In this document: in pieces, positions 1-8,788 of the stretch
How positions within the stretch are numbered: the first letter of the stretch is position 1
Layout of the letters: each line of letters begins with the position of its first letter
Source: Bacteroidales bacterium UBA1192
GTDB taxonomy: Bacteria > Bacteroidota > Bacteroidia > Bacteroidales > Bacteroidaceae
Reading direction: 5' to 3'
Length of the DNA: 64,000 nucleotides
NCBI GenBank assembly: GCA_002310175.1
Contig: DBYG01000067.1
Location: 25,128 to 89,127, forward strand
Position numbers and translations under genes: made by a program
The notes under the pieces: model-generated
Told to the model about the DNA's origin: nothing
Databases searched by the model: none
The model's input: only the letters and a program-made list of their open reading frames with translations

Positions 1-97
1 CAAGGACTTAGAGAAGATAGTTCTTTCCCATGCGGTCCAGAAGCATATCGAACACAAGATTCTGGTTTATAAGAATAAAACGGTGGTCTTCAGTTGA
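1..97 (+). CDS. C-terminal end of an unidentified gene (partial)
   Basis: An open frame runs in from the left edge (first full codon at base 2) and stops with TGA at 95-97. The last 31 residues are rich in Lys, His and Val and end KTVVFS. The stop codon lies inside a hairpin that is probably a shared terminator with uvrB, as expected for the true end of a gene. Too little is present to assign a family. The frame itself is the only evidence that this is coding. Confidence 0.5.
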   Translation, partial: KDLEKIVLSHAVQKHIEHKILVYKNKTVVFS

Positions 98-109
98 GAC
101 CGCCGTTTT
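77..109. terminator. Bidirectional intrinsic terminator between the partial gene and uvrB
   Basis: AAAACGGTGGTCT (77-89) pairs with AGACCGCCGTTTT (97-109), a 13-bp stem with one G-T pair and a 7-base loop. The A run on one side and T run on the other let it act for both converging transcripts. It overlaps the stop codon of the left gene and lies 2 bases from the uvrB stop. Confidence 0.7.
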
Positions 110-111
110 GG

Positions 112-2127
112 CTATTGGCTGTTGACTTTTAGGGATTCGAGCTTGAACATCTCGTCGCGGTACTGGGCTGCCTCCATGAAGTCCATGCGTGAGGCGGCCT
201 CATTCATCAGGCGACGGGTCCGTGCGATGGCTTTGTCAAGCTGCTGTGGGGTCATTGTGGCGATGACGGGATCAGCCACAGCTATTATGCGTTCTTCAAT
301 TGCGTATGGCTTGGGCTCATCCTCCTGAGTGTTCTGTATCAGCAGCGAGGTGTTGAGCGCCTTCTCAATCTGCTTGGGAGTTATGCCGTTCTCAGCGTTG
401 TAGCTCATCTGCTTCTTGCGGCGGCGATTGGTCTCGTTTATGGTCAGGCTCATGCTTCCGGTAATCTTGTCTGCATATAGTATCACCTTACCGTTCACGT
501 TGCGGGCTGCCCGGCCGGCTGTCTGGGTGAGTGAACGGTGGTCACGCAGGAAACCCTCCTTGTCCGCATCGAGAATGGCTACCAGCGAAACCTCAGGCAG
601 GTCAAGCCCTTCGCGAAGGAGGTTCACGCCTACAAGTGCGTCATACAGTCCTTTTCGCAGGTCTGTCATGATCTGGATGCGTTCAAGTGTATCCACATCA
701 CTGTGTATAAAGTTGCAGCGTACCCCGTTCTTAAGCAGATAGTCGTTAAGCTCTTCTGCCATGCGTTTGGTTAGGGTGGTTACCAGTACGCGCTCGTCAC
801 GCTCGGAGCGGACTGCAATCTCTTCCAGAAGGTCATCTATCTGGTTCTTGCTGGGACGCACCTCTATCTCGGGGTCGAGAAGTCCTGTTGGCCGTATCAC
901 CTGATCCACCACCACGCCCTCGCTCTCAGCCAGTTCATAATCGGCAGGAGTGGCGCTCACATATATTGTCTGTCCGGTCAGTTCCTTGAACTCATCGAAT
1001 TTCAGGGGACGGTTGTCCAGTGCTGCCGGCAGACGGAACCCGTACTCCACAAGGTTGATCTTGCGGGCGCGGTCACCACCGTACATGGCGTGAAGCTGAG
1101 GTACGCTCACATGGCTCTCGTCAATTACGGTCAGAAAATCCTTGGGAAAGAAATCCAGAAGGCAGTAGGGACGGGTGCCGGCGGCGCGGCCGTCGAAATA
1201 ACGGGAGTAGTTCTCTATGCCGCTGCAGTGGCCAAGTTCGCGTATCATCTCTATGTCATACTCCACACGCTCTTTCAGACGCTTGGCCTCAAGCGGCTTG
1301 CCTATCTCCCGGAAGTACTCCACACGCTCCACAAGGTCGTCCTGAATGGCTCGGATGGCACGCTCCTGACTCTCCTTGGTGGTCATGAACAGGTTGGCGG
1401 GGTAAATCCGGTAAAAATCGTATGTCTCTATCCGCTCGCCGGTCAGCACATCGAATTCCTCGATGGAATCAATCTCATCATCCCAGAACTGGATGCGTAC
1501 AGCGGTGTCGTTGTAGGCCAGATTGATATCCACATTCTCGCCCTTGACGCGGAAACAGCCGCGTGACAACTCTATGTCATTACGCGTATAGAGACTGTCT
1601 ATCAGTTTGCGCAGCAGCACGTTACGGTCTATCCTGTCACCTCGGTGGAGTTCAATCACGTTGTTGTAGAAATCAGCAGGATTACCCATACCGTATATGC
1701 AGGATACGGATGATACCACAATCACGTCATTACGGCCAGAGAGGAGGGCCGATGTGGCCGACAGACGGAGCTTGTCAATCTCATCGTTTATGGCCAGGTC
1801 CTTCTCTATATAGGTGTCGGTGGCAGGAAGGTAGGCTTCCGGCTGGTAGTAGTCATAATATGACACGTAATACTCCACTGCATTGTCAGGAAAGAATGCC
1901 TTGAACTCGCTGTATAGCTGGGCGGCCAGGGTCTTGTTGTGGCTGAGTACCAGGGTGGGACGCCCTATGTTCTTTATCACGTTGGCTATGGTGAATGTCT
2001 TGCCCGAGCCGGTAACTCCGAGCAGGGTTTGGGCGCGGGCACCGCTGAGCAGACCTTCAGTGAGCTGCTGAATGGCCTGCGGCTGGTCGCCGGTGGGCTG
2101 GAACGGTGAAACGAGCTTGAACTCCAT
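112..2127 (-). CDS. uvrB: UvrABC excinuclease subunit B
   Basis: This is the helicase-like damage-verification subunit of nucleotide excision repair. It receives DNA from UvrA and recruits UvrC. The 671-residue length is normal for the family. Visible motifs are Walker A GVTGSGKT near residue 40, the YYDYYQPEAY beta-hairpin used to probe the strand, the Walker B-type DESH motif, the helicase motif QTAGRAARN, and a C-terminal UVR domain (LMNEAASRMDFMEAAQYRDE) that contacts UvrC. The start follows a TAnnTTTG promoter element at a sensible distance. uvrA lies about 7.5 kb away on the opposite strand, so the two are not co-transcribed. Confidence 0.98.
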   Translation of the reverse strand: MEFKLVSPFQPTGDQPQAIQQLTEGLLSGARAQTLLGVTGSGKTFTIANVIKNIGRPTLVLSHNKTLAAQLYSEFKAFFPDNAVEYYVSYYDYYQPEAYLPATDTYIEKDLAINDEIDKLRLSATSALLSGRNDVIVVSSVSCIYGMGNPADFYNNVIELHRGDRIDRNVLLRKLIDSLYTRNDIELSRGCFRVKGENVDINLAYNDTAVRIQFWDDEIDSIEEFDVLTGERIETYDFYRIYPANLFMTTKESQERAIRAIQDDLVERVEYFREIGKPLEAKRLKERVEYDIEMIRELGHCSGIENYSRYFDGRAAGTRPYCLLDFFPKDFLTVIDESHVSVPQLHAMYGGDRARKINLVEYGFRLPAALDNRPLKFDEFKELTGQTIYVSATPADYELAESEGVVVDQVIRPTGLLDPEIEVRPSKNQIDDLLEEIAVRSERDERVLVTTLTKRMAEELNDYLLKNGVRCNFIHSDVDTLERIQIMTDLRKGLYDALVGVNLLREGLDLPEVSLVAILDADKEGFLRDHRSLTQTAGRAARNVNGKVILYADKITGSMSLTINETNRRRKKQMSYNAENGITPKQIEKALNTSLLIQNTQEDEPKPYAIEERIIAVADPVIATMTPQQLDKAIARTRRLMNEAASRMDFMEAAQYRDEMFKLESLKVNSQ

Positions 2128-2150
2128 AGTGTGTTGATTGGCATGAACTA

Positions 2151-2180
2151 CAAAGATACTGCATTTTTATGGTTTACAAT
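2151..2180 (-). promoter_or_regulatory. Bacteroidetes-type promoter for uvrB
   Basis: On the minus strand, TATCTTTG (2158-2151) matches the -7 consensus TAnnTTTG. An ATTG (2180-2177) lies 18 bases upstream as a -33 element. The uvrB start codon is 23 bases downstream. Confidence 0.65.
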
Positions 2181-2243
2181 CGTTAACTACGGATATGCTT
2201 TTGCCGTTTTGCGGGTTGTATGTTGTACTTGGAGGTTTTTTTG

Positions 2244-2251
2244 TAAATTTG
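2244..2251 (+). promoter_or_regulatory. -7 element for the C_GCAxxG_C_C gene
   Basis: TAAATTTG matches TAnnTTTG. The box ends only 9 bases before the first ATG (2261), so the leader is very short. The second in-frame ATG at 2270 may be the real start. The -33 element is weak (TTG at 2223-2225). Confidence 0.5.
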
Positions 2252-2260
2252 GTGCTCTAA

Positions 2261-2731
2261 ATGAAATGTATGACAGTTGAAGAGAGAGAACGGAGAGCCG
2301 GTGAATTGTTCAGGGCCGGATATAACTGTTGCCAGGCGGTGGCTATGACTTTTGCCGATGTGATAGGACTGCCGGAGAGTGAGATTGCGCGGCTGACAAG
2401 CGGATTCGGTGGCGGGATGGGCCGTATGCGTGAGGTGTGCGGTACGGTGTCGGCCATGACTATGGTGGCGGGAGCGATGATTCCGGCCAATGATGTGAAC
2501 GACAAGGCGGCCAAGACGGCAAACTATGCACTCGTGCAGGAGATGGCGGATGAGTTCCGTGAGATGAACGGAAGCATAATATGCCGTGAGCTGCTGGGGC
2601 TGACAAAGCCTGAAGGTACTCCGGTCCCGTCTGACCGCACTCCGGAGTATTACAAAAAGCGTCCCTGCGGCGAACTGTGTGCCATTGCAGCTGGAATAAC
2701 GGCACGTAAACTTGAAAACAAACAAAATTGA
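2261..2731 (+). CDS. C_GCAxxG_C_C family putative redox/metal protein
   Basis: The protein of about 156 residues matches the family defined by a C, GCAxxG, C, C pattern. Visible pieces are AGYNCCQAV near the N-terminus, a glycine-rich stretch with EVCGTVSAM, a lone Cys in IICREL, and the terminal RPCGELC. No enzymatic role is established for this family; the conserved cysteines suggest redox or metal binding. There is no signal peptide, so it should be cytoplasmic. The start could be 2261 or 2270 (MTVEERE), the latter giving a leader of normal length. The next gene starts 4 bases after the stop, so the two are probably co-transcribed. Confidence 0.85.
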   Translation: MKCMTVEERERRAGELFRAGYNCCQAVAMTFADVIGLPESEIARLTSGFGGGMGRMREVCGTVSAMTMVAGAMIPANDVNDKAAKTANYALVQEMADEFREMNGSIICRELLGLTKPEGTPVPSDRTPEYYKKRPCGELCAIAAGITARKLENKQN

Positions 2732-2735
2732 TATA

Positions 2736-4382
2736 ATGAAAAGAGTGATTCTGACTGTTGCGGCAATGACAGGCATATCGGGTGCCTTCGCCTGCACGAA
2801 TCTGATTGTTACCGGAGGTGCTTCATCAAACGGGTCGAACATGTGTACATACGCGGCTGATTCGCACCAGCTTTACGGAACCCTGCATTACACTCCTGCA
2901 GCGGATTTCCCTGCGGGGGCGATGAGGGAGATAATTGACTGGGACAGCGGAAAGCGTTTAGGTGAGATACCTCAGGCGTCACACGTATATTCAGTGATCG
3001 GCAATATGAATGAGCATCAGCTTGTGATAGGTGAGACCACATACGGCGGACGGGAGTTCATAGACACTACTGCCATACTGGATTACGGCTCGCTGATTTA
3101 TATAGCGTTGGAGAGGTGCAGGACTGCGCGTGAGGCCATTCTGCTTATAGATAATCTGATGCAGGAGTACGGATATGCATCGGAGGGGGAATCTTTCACG
3201 CTCTGTGACCCGAACGAGATATGGATAATGGACATTATAGGCAAGAACCCCAGGTTCGACAAGAAAGGACGTAATGTGAATCGCGGTGCCGTATGGGTGG
3301 CCAAACGTATTCCTGACGGTTATATCTCAGGGCATGCCAACCAGTCTCGAATAACTACAATTGATTTCAATGACCCGGATAACTGCCTCTATGCCAAGGA
3401 CGTAATAAAACATGCCAGGGAGCAGGGTATCTTCAGCGGCACGGACGAAGAGTTCAGTTTCTGTGATGTCTATAACCCTCTGGATTTCGGTGCAGCACGC
3501 GGATGCGAGGCCAGGGTATGGTCTTTCTTCAACCGGTTTGCTGACGGAATGGATGAATATCTGGATTACGCAATGGGATATGACTTGAAGAAACATATGC
3601 CGCTGTATGTCAAGCCGAATAAAAAAATATCAACAAAAGAACTGGCTGACATGATGCGTGACCACTATGAGGGAACACCTATGGATATGACTGTCGATAT
3701 AGGTGCCGGAGGCAGCCGTCTGCCTTATCGCTGGCGTCCTATGGAGTTCGAGTATCAGGGCTGGGAATATGTGAACGAACGTGCCATAGCTACTCAGCAG
3801 ACGGGCTGGTGGTATGTGGCGCAGTCGTGTCCGGACAGGAAATACGGTATTTTCTGGTTCGGTGTGGATGATGCGGGAACATCACCGCTGATGCCTTTCT
3901 TCAGTTGTACAAATGCTGTTCCGGAATGCCTGCGTGAGGGAAACGGCTCTTTAATCGAATACTCGGAGACTTCCATGTATTGGACTGTCAGCAGGATTGC
4001 CCAATTTGCATACCTGCGTTATGACAGGATTGGTGCGGAGGTGCGTGATGTGATTGACAAATATGAGAACGAAATGATAGCGAAGGCTGACGGCGCATAT
4101 TCCAGGGCTGCGGGTATGGCCGATACTGAGGCAAACAGTTATCTGACAGCCTTCGGTGTGGACAATGCATCAGACTTGTTCGGGAGATGGCAGGTGTTAG
4201 ATAAGTATCTTTTGGTAAAATATATTGACGGCAATATAAAACGCCAGAATGAAGACGGCTCATTTACGGATAACGGATATGACAGGAATATACCGGAGTT
4301 TCCCATACAGGAGGACTATTCTGACAAGTGGAAGGAGAGCGTAGTCCGGGATCATGGTGACATCCTCCGGATACGTAAATAA
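2736..4382 (+). CDS. Secreted C69-family dipeptidase
   Basis: This is an N-terminal-nucleophile peptidase of family C69 (PepD-like), which cleaves dipeptides. A signal peptide (MKRVILTVAAMTGISGAFA) is followed directly by CTNLIVTGG, so signal cleavage would expose Cys20 as the catalytic N-terminal residue. The open frame extends 24 bases further upstream, but starting at 2736 gives a clean signal peptide and a 4-base gap to the previous gene. The later stretch ANQSRITTIDFNDP and the Trp/Tyr-rich C-terminal half fit the family. A periplasmic location is likely. The residue before Cys does not form a convincing lipobox, so it is probably soluble. Confidence 0.9.
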   Translation: MKRVILTVAAMTGISGAFACTNLIVTGGASSNGSNMCTYAADSHQLYGTLHYTPAADFPAGAMREIIDWDSGKRLGEIPQASHVYSVIGNMNEHQLVIGETTYGGREFIDTTAILDYGSLIYIALERCRTAREAILLIDNLMQEYGYASEGESFTLCDPNEIWIMDIIGKNPRFDKKGRNVNRGAVWVAKRIPDGYISGHANQSRITTIDFNDPDNCLYAKDVIKHAREQGIFSGTDEEFSFCDVYNPLDFGAARGCEARVWSFFNRFADGMDEYLDYAMGYDLKKHMPLYVKPNKKISTKELADMMRDHYEGTPMDMTVDIGAGGSRLPYRWRPMEFEYQGWEYVNERAIATQQTGWWYVAQSCPDRKYGIFWFGVDDAGTSPLMPFFSCTNAVPECLREGNGSLIEYSETSMYWTVSRIAQFAYLRYDRIGAEVRDVIDKYENEMIAKADGAYSRAAGMADTEANSYLTAFGVDNASDLFGRWQVLDKYLLVKYIDGNIKRQNEDGSFTDNGYDRNIPEFPIQEDYSDKWKESVVRDHGDILRIRK

Positions 4383-4401
4383 TATTAAAAAAGAGAACAA
4401 G

Positions 4402-4433
4402 TTTGCTCTGTTCGGCCAAATTAGGTATTTTTG
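4402..4433 (+). promoter_or_regulatory. Consensus promoter of bamD-rpoZ-DUF4293
   Basis: TTTG (4402-4405), a 20-base spacer, then TATTTTTG (4426-4433). This is a full match to the Bacteroidetes primary sigma consensus. The bamD start is 23 bases downstream. Confidence 0.8.
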
Positions 4434-4456
4434 CAGGTTGAAACAGAAAAGGCATA

Positions 4457-5287
4457 ATGCGTAGGGGTATAGCACTTCTTATTACGGTTGTCCTGGCAGT
4501 GGTGACGCTCTCCGGATGTGGCGGGTATAACAAGATACTCAAGGCATCGGACTATAACACCAAGTACAGTATGGCAAAGAACCTTTTTGCCGAGGGGCGG
4601 TTCACTACTTGCAGCTCCGTGCTTGAGGAATGTGTAGTGATGCTTCATGGTACGTCAAAGGGAGAGGAATCTATGTTCCTGTTAGCTTCGTGTTATTTCA
4701 ATATGGACGACTATCTTTCCGCATCACAGTATTTCCAGAGTTGTTTTACCCGGTATCCTAACAGTGATTATTCGGAAAGTAGCCTTTTCATGATGGGCAA
4801 GAGCCTCTTTTTGGATATGCCGGATCCGCGTTTGGATGCTTCAAGTACCAATAATGCGATTTCATCATTGCAAAGGTTTGTTGAGACTTATCCCAACAGC
4901 AGGTATCGTAAAGAGGCTGAGGAAATGATTTACGAAATGTATGACCGACTGGTTGAAAAGGAAAAGGGATCGGCTGAACTGTATTACAATATGGGGCTTT
5001 ATCTCGGAAACAATTACCGGTCATGTATAATAGTGGCTCAGAATGCCATGAGAGATTACCCTTACACAAAATATCGTGAGGATCTCTCAGCATTGGTCCT
5101 GAGAGCGAAATTCCAGCTGGCACAGGAAAGTGTGGCTTCCAAGAAGGATGAACGCTACAGGGACGCCATTGATGAATACTATGCTTTCAAGAATGAGTTT
5201 CCTGAAAGCAAATACATGAAGGAGGCCGATAGGATATTCAGGATCTCTACAAGAAACATAGAAGGTAAAGAACAAATACAAGACTGA
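4457..5287 (+). CDS. bamD: BamD, outer-membrane assembly lipoprotein
   Basis: BamD is the essential lipoprotein of the BAM complex that folds beta-barrels into the outer membrane. The N-terminus has a signal and lipobox ending LSGC (Cys21). The rest is helical TPR-like repeats, for example YFNMDDYLSASQYFQSCFTR and FVETYPNSRYRKEAEEMIY, with the recurring yPNS motif typical of the family. The length (276 aa) is normal. It heads a three-gene cluster with an RNA polymerase omega-like subunit and a DUF4293 protein, an order often seen in Bacteroidales. Confidence 0.93.
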   Translation: MRRGIALLITVVLAVVTLSGCGGYNKILKASDYNTKYSMAKNLFAEGRFTTCSSVLEECVVMLHGTSKGEESMFLLASCYFNMDDYLSASQYFQSCFTRYPNSDYSESSLFMMGKSLFLDMPDPRLDASSTNNAISSLQRFVETYPNSRYRKEAEEMIYEMYDRLVEKEKGSAELYYNMGLYLGNNYRSCIIVAQNAMRDYPYTKYREDLSALVLRAKFQLAQESVASKKDERYRDAIDEYYAFKNEFPESKYMKEADRIFRISTRNIEGKEQIQD

Positions 5288-5291
5288 TAAA

Positions 5292-5624
5292 ATGGATTTT
5301 AAGAAAACAAATGCATCGACCAACACAGTGACACGTGATCTGGTTGATTTCGTGAAGGATACCGGCAATATTTACGAGAGTGTTGTCATAATGGGCAAAC
5401 GTGCCAATCAGATTTCGGCTGAGATGAAGGAGGAACTCAAACAGAAACTGGATGAGTTCAGTTCAACTACTGATAATCTGGAGGAAATGTTTGAGAACAG
5501 GGAACAGATTGAGATATCCCGTTATTACGAGCGTCTTCCCAAACCGACTCTTATTGCTGCTCAGGAGTTTGAAGACGGCAAGATTTACTGGCGTAATCCA
5601 GCCAAGGAGAAAGAGAATTTCTGA
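5292..5624 (+). CDS. rpoZ: RNA polymerase omega/Rpb6-like subunit
   Basis: This 110-residue protein is the Bacteroidetes form of the small omega (Rpb6-type) RNA polymerase subunit. The signature is the N-terminal helix region GNIYESVVIMGKRANQIS, in which the basic RANQIS segment contacts the largest subunit. An acidic C-terminal tail region follows. It begins 4 bases after bamD and its stop overlaps the next start (TGATG), so the three genes should be translated from one message. Confidence 0.88.
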   Translation: MDFKKTNASTNTVTRDLVDFVKDTGNIYESVVIMGKRANQISAEMKEELKQKLDEFSSTTDNLEEMFENREQIEISRYYERLPKPTLIAAQEFEDGKIYWRNPAKEKENF

Positions 5625-6097
5625 TGAAGATAGAGTTCTACGTACATCAGATATGGCTGGCTCTCATCTGTGTGTTGATGATTGTCAGCCTTATTTATCC
5701 CATTGCCTCTTTTGCGGTTGATGGAGGTGAGGTCATCCGTCTCACAAATTTCCGTTTGCTTTATGAGGATGGTTCGGCAAAAGGTGCCCTTTGGGGATTG
5801 GGAGTATTATTGATAATTAACCTGGGTGTGGCTGTTTTTGAGTTGCTGCTCTCTGGTTTCCGTAACTTCGTACTTCAGAAGAGACTCATTATTTTCATGA
5901 TGCTTCTTACGGTAGGTTATTACCTGGTTCTTGTTCTCTACATATTGCTGCTCAAAGGAAATGCATCATTCATTCCCGGAATACCTGTTGCTTTTCCTTT
6001 AGTATGCCTTGTCCTGGAGTATATGTCCATTCATGGTGTCTCCAAGGCCGAGGCTGAGATTCTGGCCAAGGCAAACGGATTCCGTCTTCGTGACTGA
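5624..6097 (+). CDS. DUF4293 family inner-membrane protein
   Basis: A 157-residue protein with four hydrophobic segments, near residues 8-28, 58-78, 85-110 and 112-130, and short soluble ends. It matches the DUF4293 family, which commonly follows bamD and rpoZ in this phylum. The function is unknown; the linkage to BamD suggests an envelope role, but that is inference. The start codon overlaps the rpoZ stop. The gene ends 13 bases from the converging barrel gene. Confidence 0.85.
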   Translation: MKIEFYVHQIWLALICVLMIVSLIYPIASFAVDGGEVIRLTNFRLLYEDGSAKGALWGLGVLLIINLGVAVFELLLSGFRNFVLQKRLIIFMMLLTVGYYLVLVLYILLLKGNASFIPGIPVAFPLVCLVLEYMSIHGVSKAEAEILAKANGFRLRD

Positions 6098-6110
6098 ATC
6101 AATGGATCTC

Positions 6111-6809
6111 CTAAAGACCAATAAGATAAGTGACCCGGAGCGATATGGAACTGTTTGCACATCGCGCGAAGTAATCGCTTTTGCTGATTCCGTAAATATT
6201 TCCCAGTCCGAAATAGTATCTGCCCTCAATTCCGAAAACTCCCAAACCGGTCCGTAACTCAACACCCAATCCGGCAGAAACGCCGTAATCCAGTTTGTTC
6301 TCTATCGGGCGGTCATATTGATAAACTACATGGTTAGGCCTGTTAACGGTGTTCCAAGGTCCTGATCCACTCTTTTCCTGAACTTCGTAAAGCAGGTAAG
6401 ATATTTGTGGACCTAGGTTGAAATATCCTTGGAACCCTCTGTATTCACGACCAAATCCCATGTGGGCGAAAAACGGAAATTCCATATAGTTCAGTTGACG
6501 GGTATATTCGTTGCCGGATCCGTCATCGATATATTCTGTCCAGCCTCGGGTGACCCAATTGCATTCAATCTGAATACCATTGATAAGAAAGAAATATCTC
6601 TCAGAAATGTGTCTTAATGTAACTCCGGCAATGGGGCCCAGACTTATGTCCTGTTTGATAGAAGGAATGAATGTAATACTGTTGGTACCGACACCTCCGT
6701 TGATTCCAAAGGAAAGGTTGTTCCTGGGATCACCGACCTGGGCACCAACGGGCACTTCTGTCAGAAACAGGATGGATAGGAGTATTATGAGGAACGGTAT
6801 TCTCTTCAT
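6111..6809 (-). CDS. PorT-like outer-membrane beta-barrel protein
   Basis: A 232-residue secreted protein with a clear signal peptide ending PVGAQ and alternating aromatic beta-strands, ending in RVTYLIGL, typical of small outer-membrane barrels of the porin/PorT family. PorT is linked to type IX secretion in Porphyromonas, and two genes nearby carry type IX sorting domains. That match rests on general form, not on a diagnostic motif. It begins 3 bases after the LysM gene stop and is probably in the same operon. Confidence 0.75.
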   Translation of the reverse strand: MKRIPFLIILLSILFLTEVPVGAQVGDPRNNLSFGINGGVGTNSITFIPSIKQDISLGPIAGVTLRHISERYFFLINGIQIECNWVTRGWTEYIDDGSGNEYTRQLNYMEFPFFAHMGFGREYRGFQGYFNLGPQISYLLYEVQEKSGSGPWNTVNRPNHVVYQYDRPIENKLDYGVSAGLGVELRTGLGVFGIEGRYYFGLGNIYGISKSDYFARCANSSISLRVTYLIGL

Positions 6810-6812
6810 CTT

Positions 6813-8660
6813 TTAGCGGTCATAGTCTATTTTATCCACTTCGTAACTGTCAGACAGATGGATAAAAAACACCTTGCGGTTTATGAAGCCACCCCAGTTG
6901 TTGACTCTTTCAAACTTGAATCCCATCTGTACGGGATTAATTCTTATGAACTTCAGGTTTTCTTCAAGTTCGTCTCCATATTGTGAGGCACCTTTCAGGA
7001 AGAAGTAGGATGTGTCAAAACCGTATGAGGCATAGCTGGGATAACTGATTATCATTTGTCGACCAAAGGCACGGCGGAAAGTATTGCCGAAATCTATTGA
7101 TTCCTTGAGCATATTGTTTGTATAGAACCAGCTGTAGAACCAAGTATCAACCTCATACATTTCATCAAGATGGTCAACGGTATATGTCTGGTATTCCGGA
7201 TAGCCGAACAGATGTGTCTCAATCACTTGGTCCTTGTTCCTGGTGATGAGTTGAAGCATAGGCAGTGCAGTGACGAGTGGGCTTGCTTCCTTGGAATTGA
7301 TGATGAATATATTCTGATAATCCGGTTTAAGTCTGCCTGTTATGGATACGTTCAGATTCCTGAGTGCTATTGTCTCGTGTGGGATATTCCTTTCGATGAT
7401 CTCGTTCATCAGGCCATTCATGAATTCGTTTGAAGTGCCGTCAGCTGCATCGATGATTATTATGTTGGGTTTCCTGAACTGTTTGAAGAAGTGATCATAG
7501 ACCTCTTGATAGATATATGACTGGGGTGTGTTGAGCTGGAATACGTGAGGATTGGAAAACACAAAATCAGCGTTGGAATTGAGAGGAAGTACAAGCGGAA
7601 TATTCTTTTCGGATGACCATCTTGACGCTTCTCCTATCTGTGCGGCTTCCTTGGAGCCAAATATCACAAGATCCATATCATCCATTCCTTCGGATGACAG
7701 GATGGAGCTGATTCTGTCTGCACCGTTCCGGCCGGAATCAATAACTTTCAGATTGACCGATATCCTTTCATCCTTAAGCTTTTCAATTCCAAGGAGCACC
7801 CCTTGAAGGAACTCAACCATCTTCATCTGATCGACAGTTGATGCATCCGAAAGGGAGAATGGGAGAATGAGGGCAGCATTGACCTTGCCGGTCTCATGCT
7901 TATGTTTTGGGGTGTTTAAGCGAAACAGGGTGCTGTCGGGGATTGATTCCAGCACAATCTCTGCTTTATGTCGGCTCTGCTCCCTTTCTCTGAGTTCCCG
8001 TGCAGAGAATGGTATTATGACCTCCGCCCCGTTGCGCAGTTTTGACTTGCGATATTGTGGATTGGCCTCAAGAAATTCAGCCTGAGTAATGTCATATGTC
8101 TTGCAAATGCGGAAAATGGTCTCGCGACGCTTGACCACATGTATGCATTTGTACGGTTCTTCCTGAGTGTTGACTGATTCATTGGCGGACGTGATGACTT
8201 CAGGGATACCCTCCTCTGAGGTCTCAATTGTGGAGGCAAGGGGTGATGAACCGGTAGGGGCTGGTATGGTGATTACCTGACCGATCTTGAAATTCTGAGC
8301 GGAAAGTCCCGGGTTGGCATCCATTATCTCCTTGACTGAAACATTGTTCTCGACCGACAGGCGGTAAAGGGTCTCACCCTGTGCTATGGTATGGAACTTA
8401 CCGTTAGTCTGAGCTGAGTCTGTGCTACGTACGACAGGAATCTTGAGTTCCTGGCCTATACGGATAACTGTCTCGCTCCCCGGATTGAGTCTTATGATTT
8501 CATCTTCGGTCACACCATACATCCTGGATATGGAGTATAGCCCCTGACCTGCTGTTACTGTATGCAGGAAATACTGTTGTTCCTGCGCCTGTAGCGTTGA
8601 GAATAATGTGGTGTCAAGAAACAACAGGGCGGTAAGAAGGATTTTCAGATATCGTGTCAT
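6813..8660 (-). CDS. LysM-repeat protein with periplasmic-binding-protein domain
   Basis: After a signal peptide (ending TLQAQ) come three LysM domains, near residues 30-76, 88-134 and 169-218. Each has the YSISRMYGV or YRLSVENNV core and the closing IGQELKIP-type strand. LysM domains bind peptidoglycan. The C-terminal 350 residues resemble a type 1 periplasmic-binding fold (AALILPFSLSDASTVDQMKM, then LVIFGSKEAAQIGEASRW). This layout recurs in Bacteroidetes, with a suggested role in cell-wall or amino-acid sensing, but no ligand can be named. It is co-directional with the barrel gene. Confidence 0.85.
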   Translation of the reverse strand: MTRYLKILLTALLFLDTTLFSTLQAQEQQYFLHTVTAGQGLYSISRMYGVTEDEIIRLNPGSETVIRIGQELKIPVVRSTDSAQTNGKFHTIAQGETLYRLSVENNVSVKEIMDANPGLSAQNFKIGQVITIPAPTGSSPLASTIETSEEGIPEVITSANESVNTQEEPYKCIHVVKRRETIFRICKTYDITQAEFLEANPQYRKSKLRNGAEVIIPFSARELREREQSRHKAEIVLESIPDSTLFRLNTPKHKHETGKVNAALILPFSLSDASTVDQMKMVEFLQGVLLGIEKLKDERISVNLKVIDSGRNGADRISSILSSEGMDDMDLVIFGSKEAAQIGEASRWSSEKNIPLVLPLNSNADFVFSNPHVFQLNTPQSYIYQEVYDHFFKQFRKPNIIIIDAADGTSNEFMNGLMNEIIERNIPHETIALRNLNVSITGRLKPDYQNIFIINSKEASPLVTALPMLQLITRNKDQVIETHLFGYPEYQTYTVDHLDEMYEVDTWFYSWFYTNNMLKESIDFGNTFRRAFGRQMIISYPSYASYGFDTSYFFLKGASQYGDELEENLKFIRINPVQMGFKFERVNNWGGFINRKVFFIHLSDSYEVDKIDYDR

Positions 8661-8683
8661 CTCTATTTTGTTTTCTTAATCCG

Positions 8684-8691
8684 CAAATTTA
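8684..8691 (-). promoter_or_regulatory. -7 element for the LysM gene
   Basis: TAAATTTG on the minus strand (8691-8684), 23 bases before the LysM start codon. No clear -33 TTTG was found. It is divergent from the next box. Confidence 0.5.
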
Positions 8692-8736
8692 CAAAAAACG
8701 GTTCACCCGAATGGAATGATGAGAGAATAATCTGAT

Positions 8737-8744
8737 TAATTTTG
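8737..8744 (+). promoter_or_regulatory. -7 element for the type IX cargo gene and uvrA
   Basis: TAATTTTG matches TAnnTTTG and lies 44 bases before the start at 8789. Confidence 0.5.
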
Positions 8745-8788
8745 CGTTTTGAAATAAAGACGGACTAATTATCCTAACTGAAGACAAG

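Noticed and set aside
2183..2842. 219-codon minus-strand open frame opposite the C_GCAxxG_C_C gene
   Set aside because: The plus-strand gene has clear family motifs, a promoter element and a coupled neighbour; the minus-strand frame has none.
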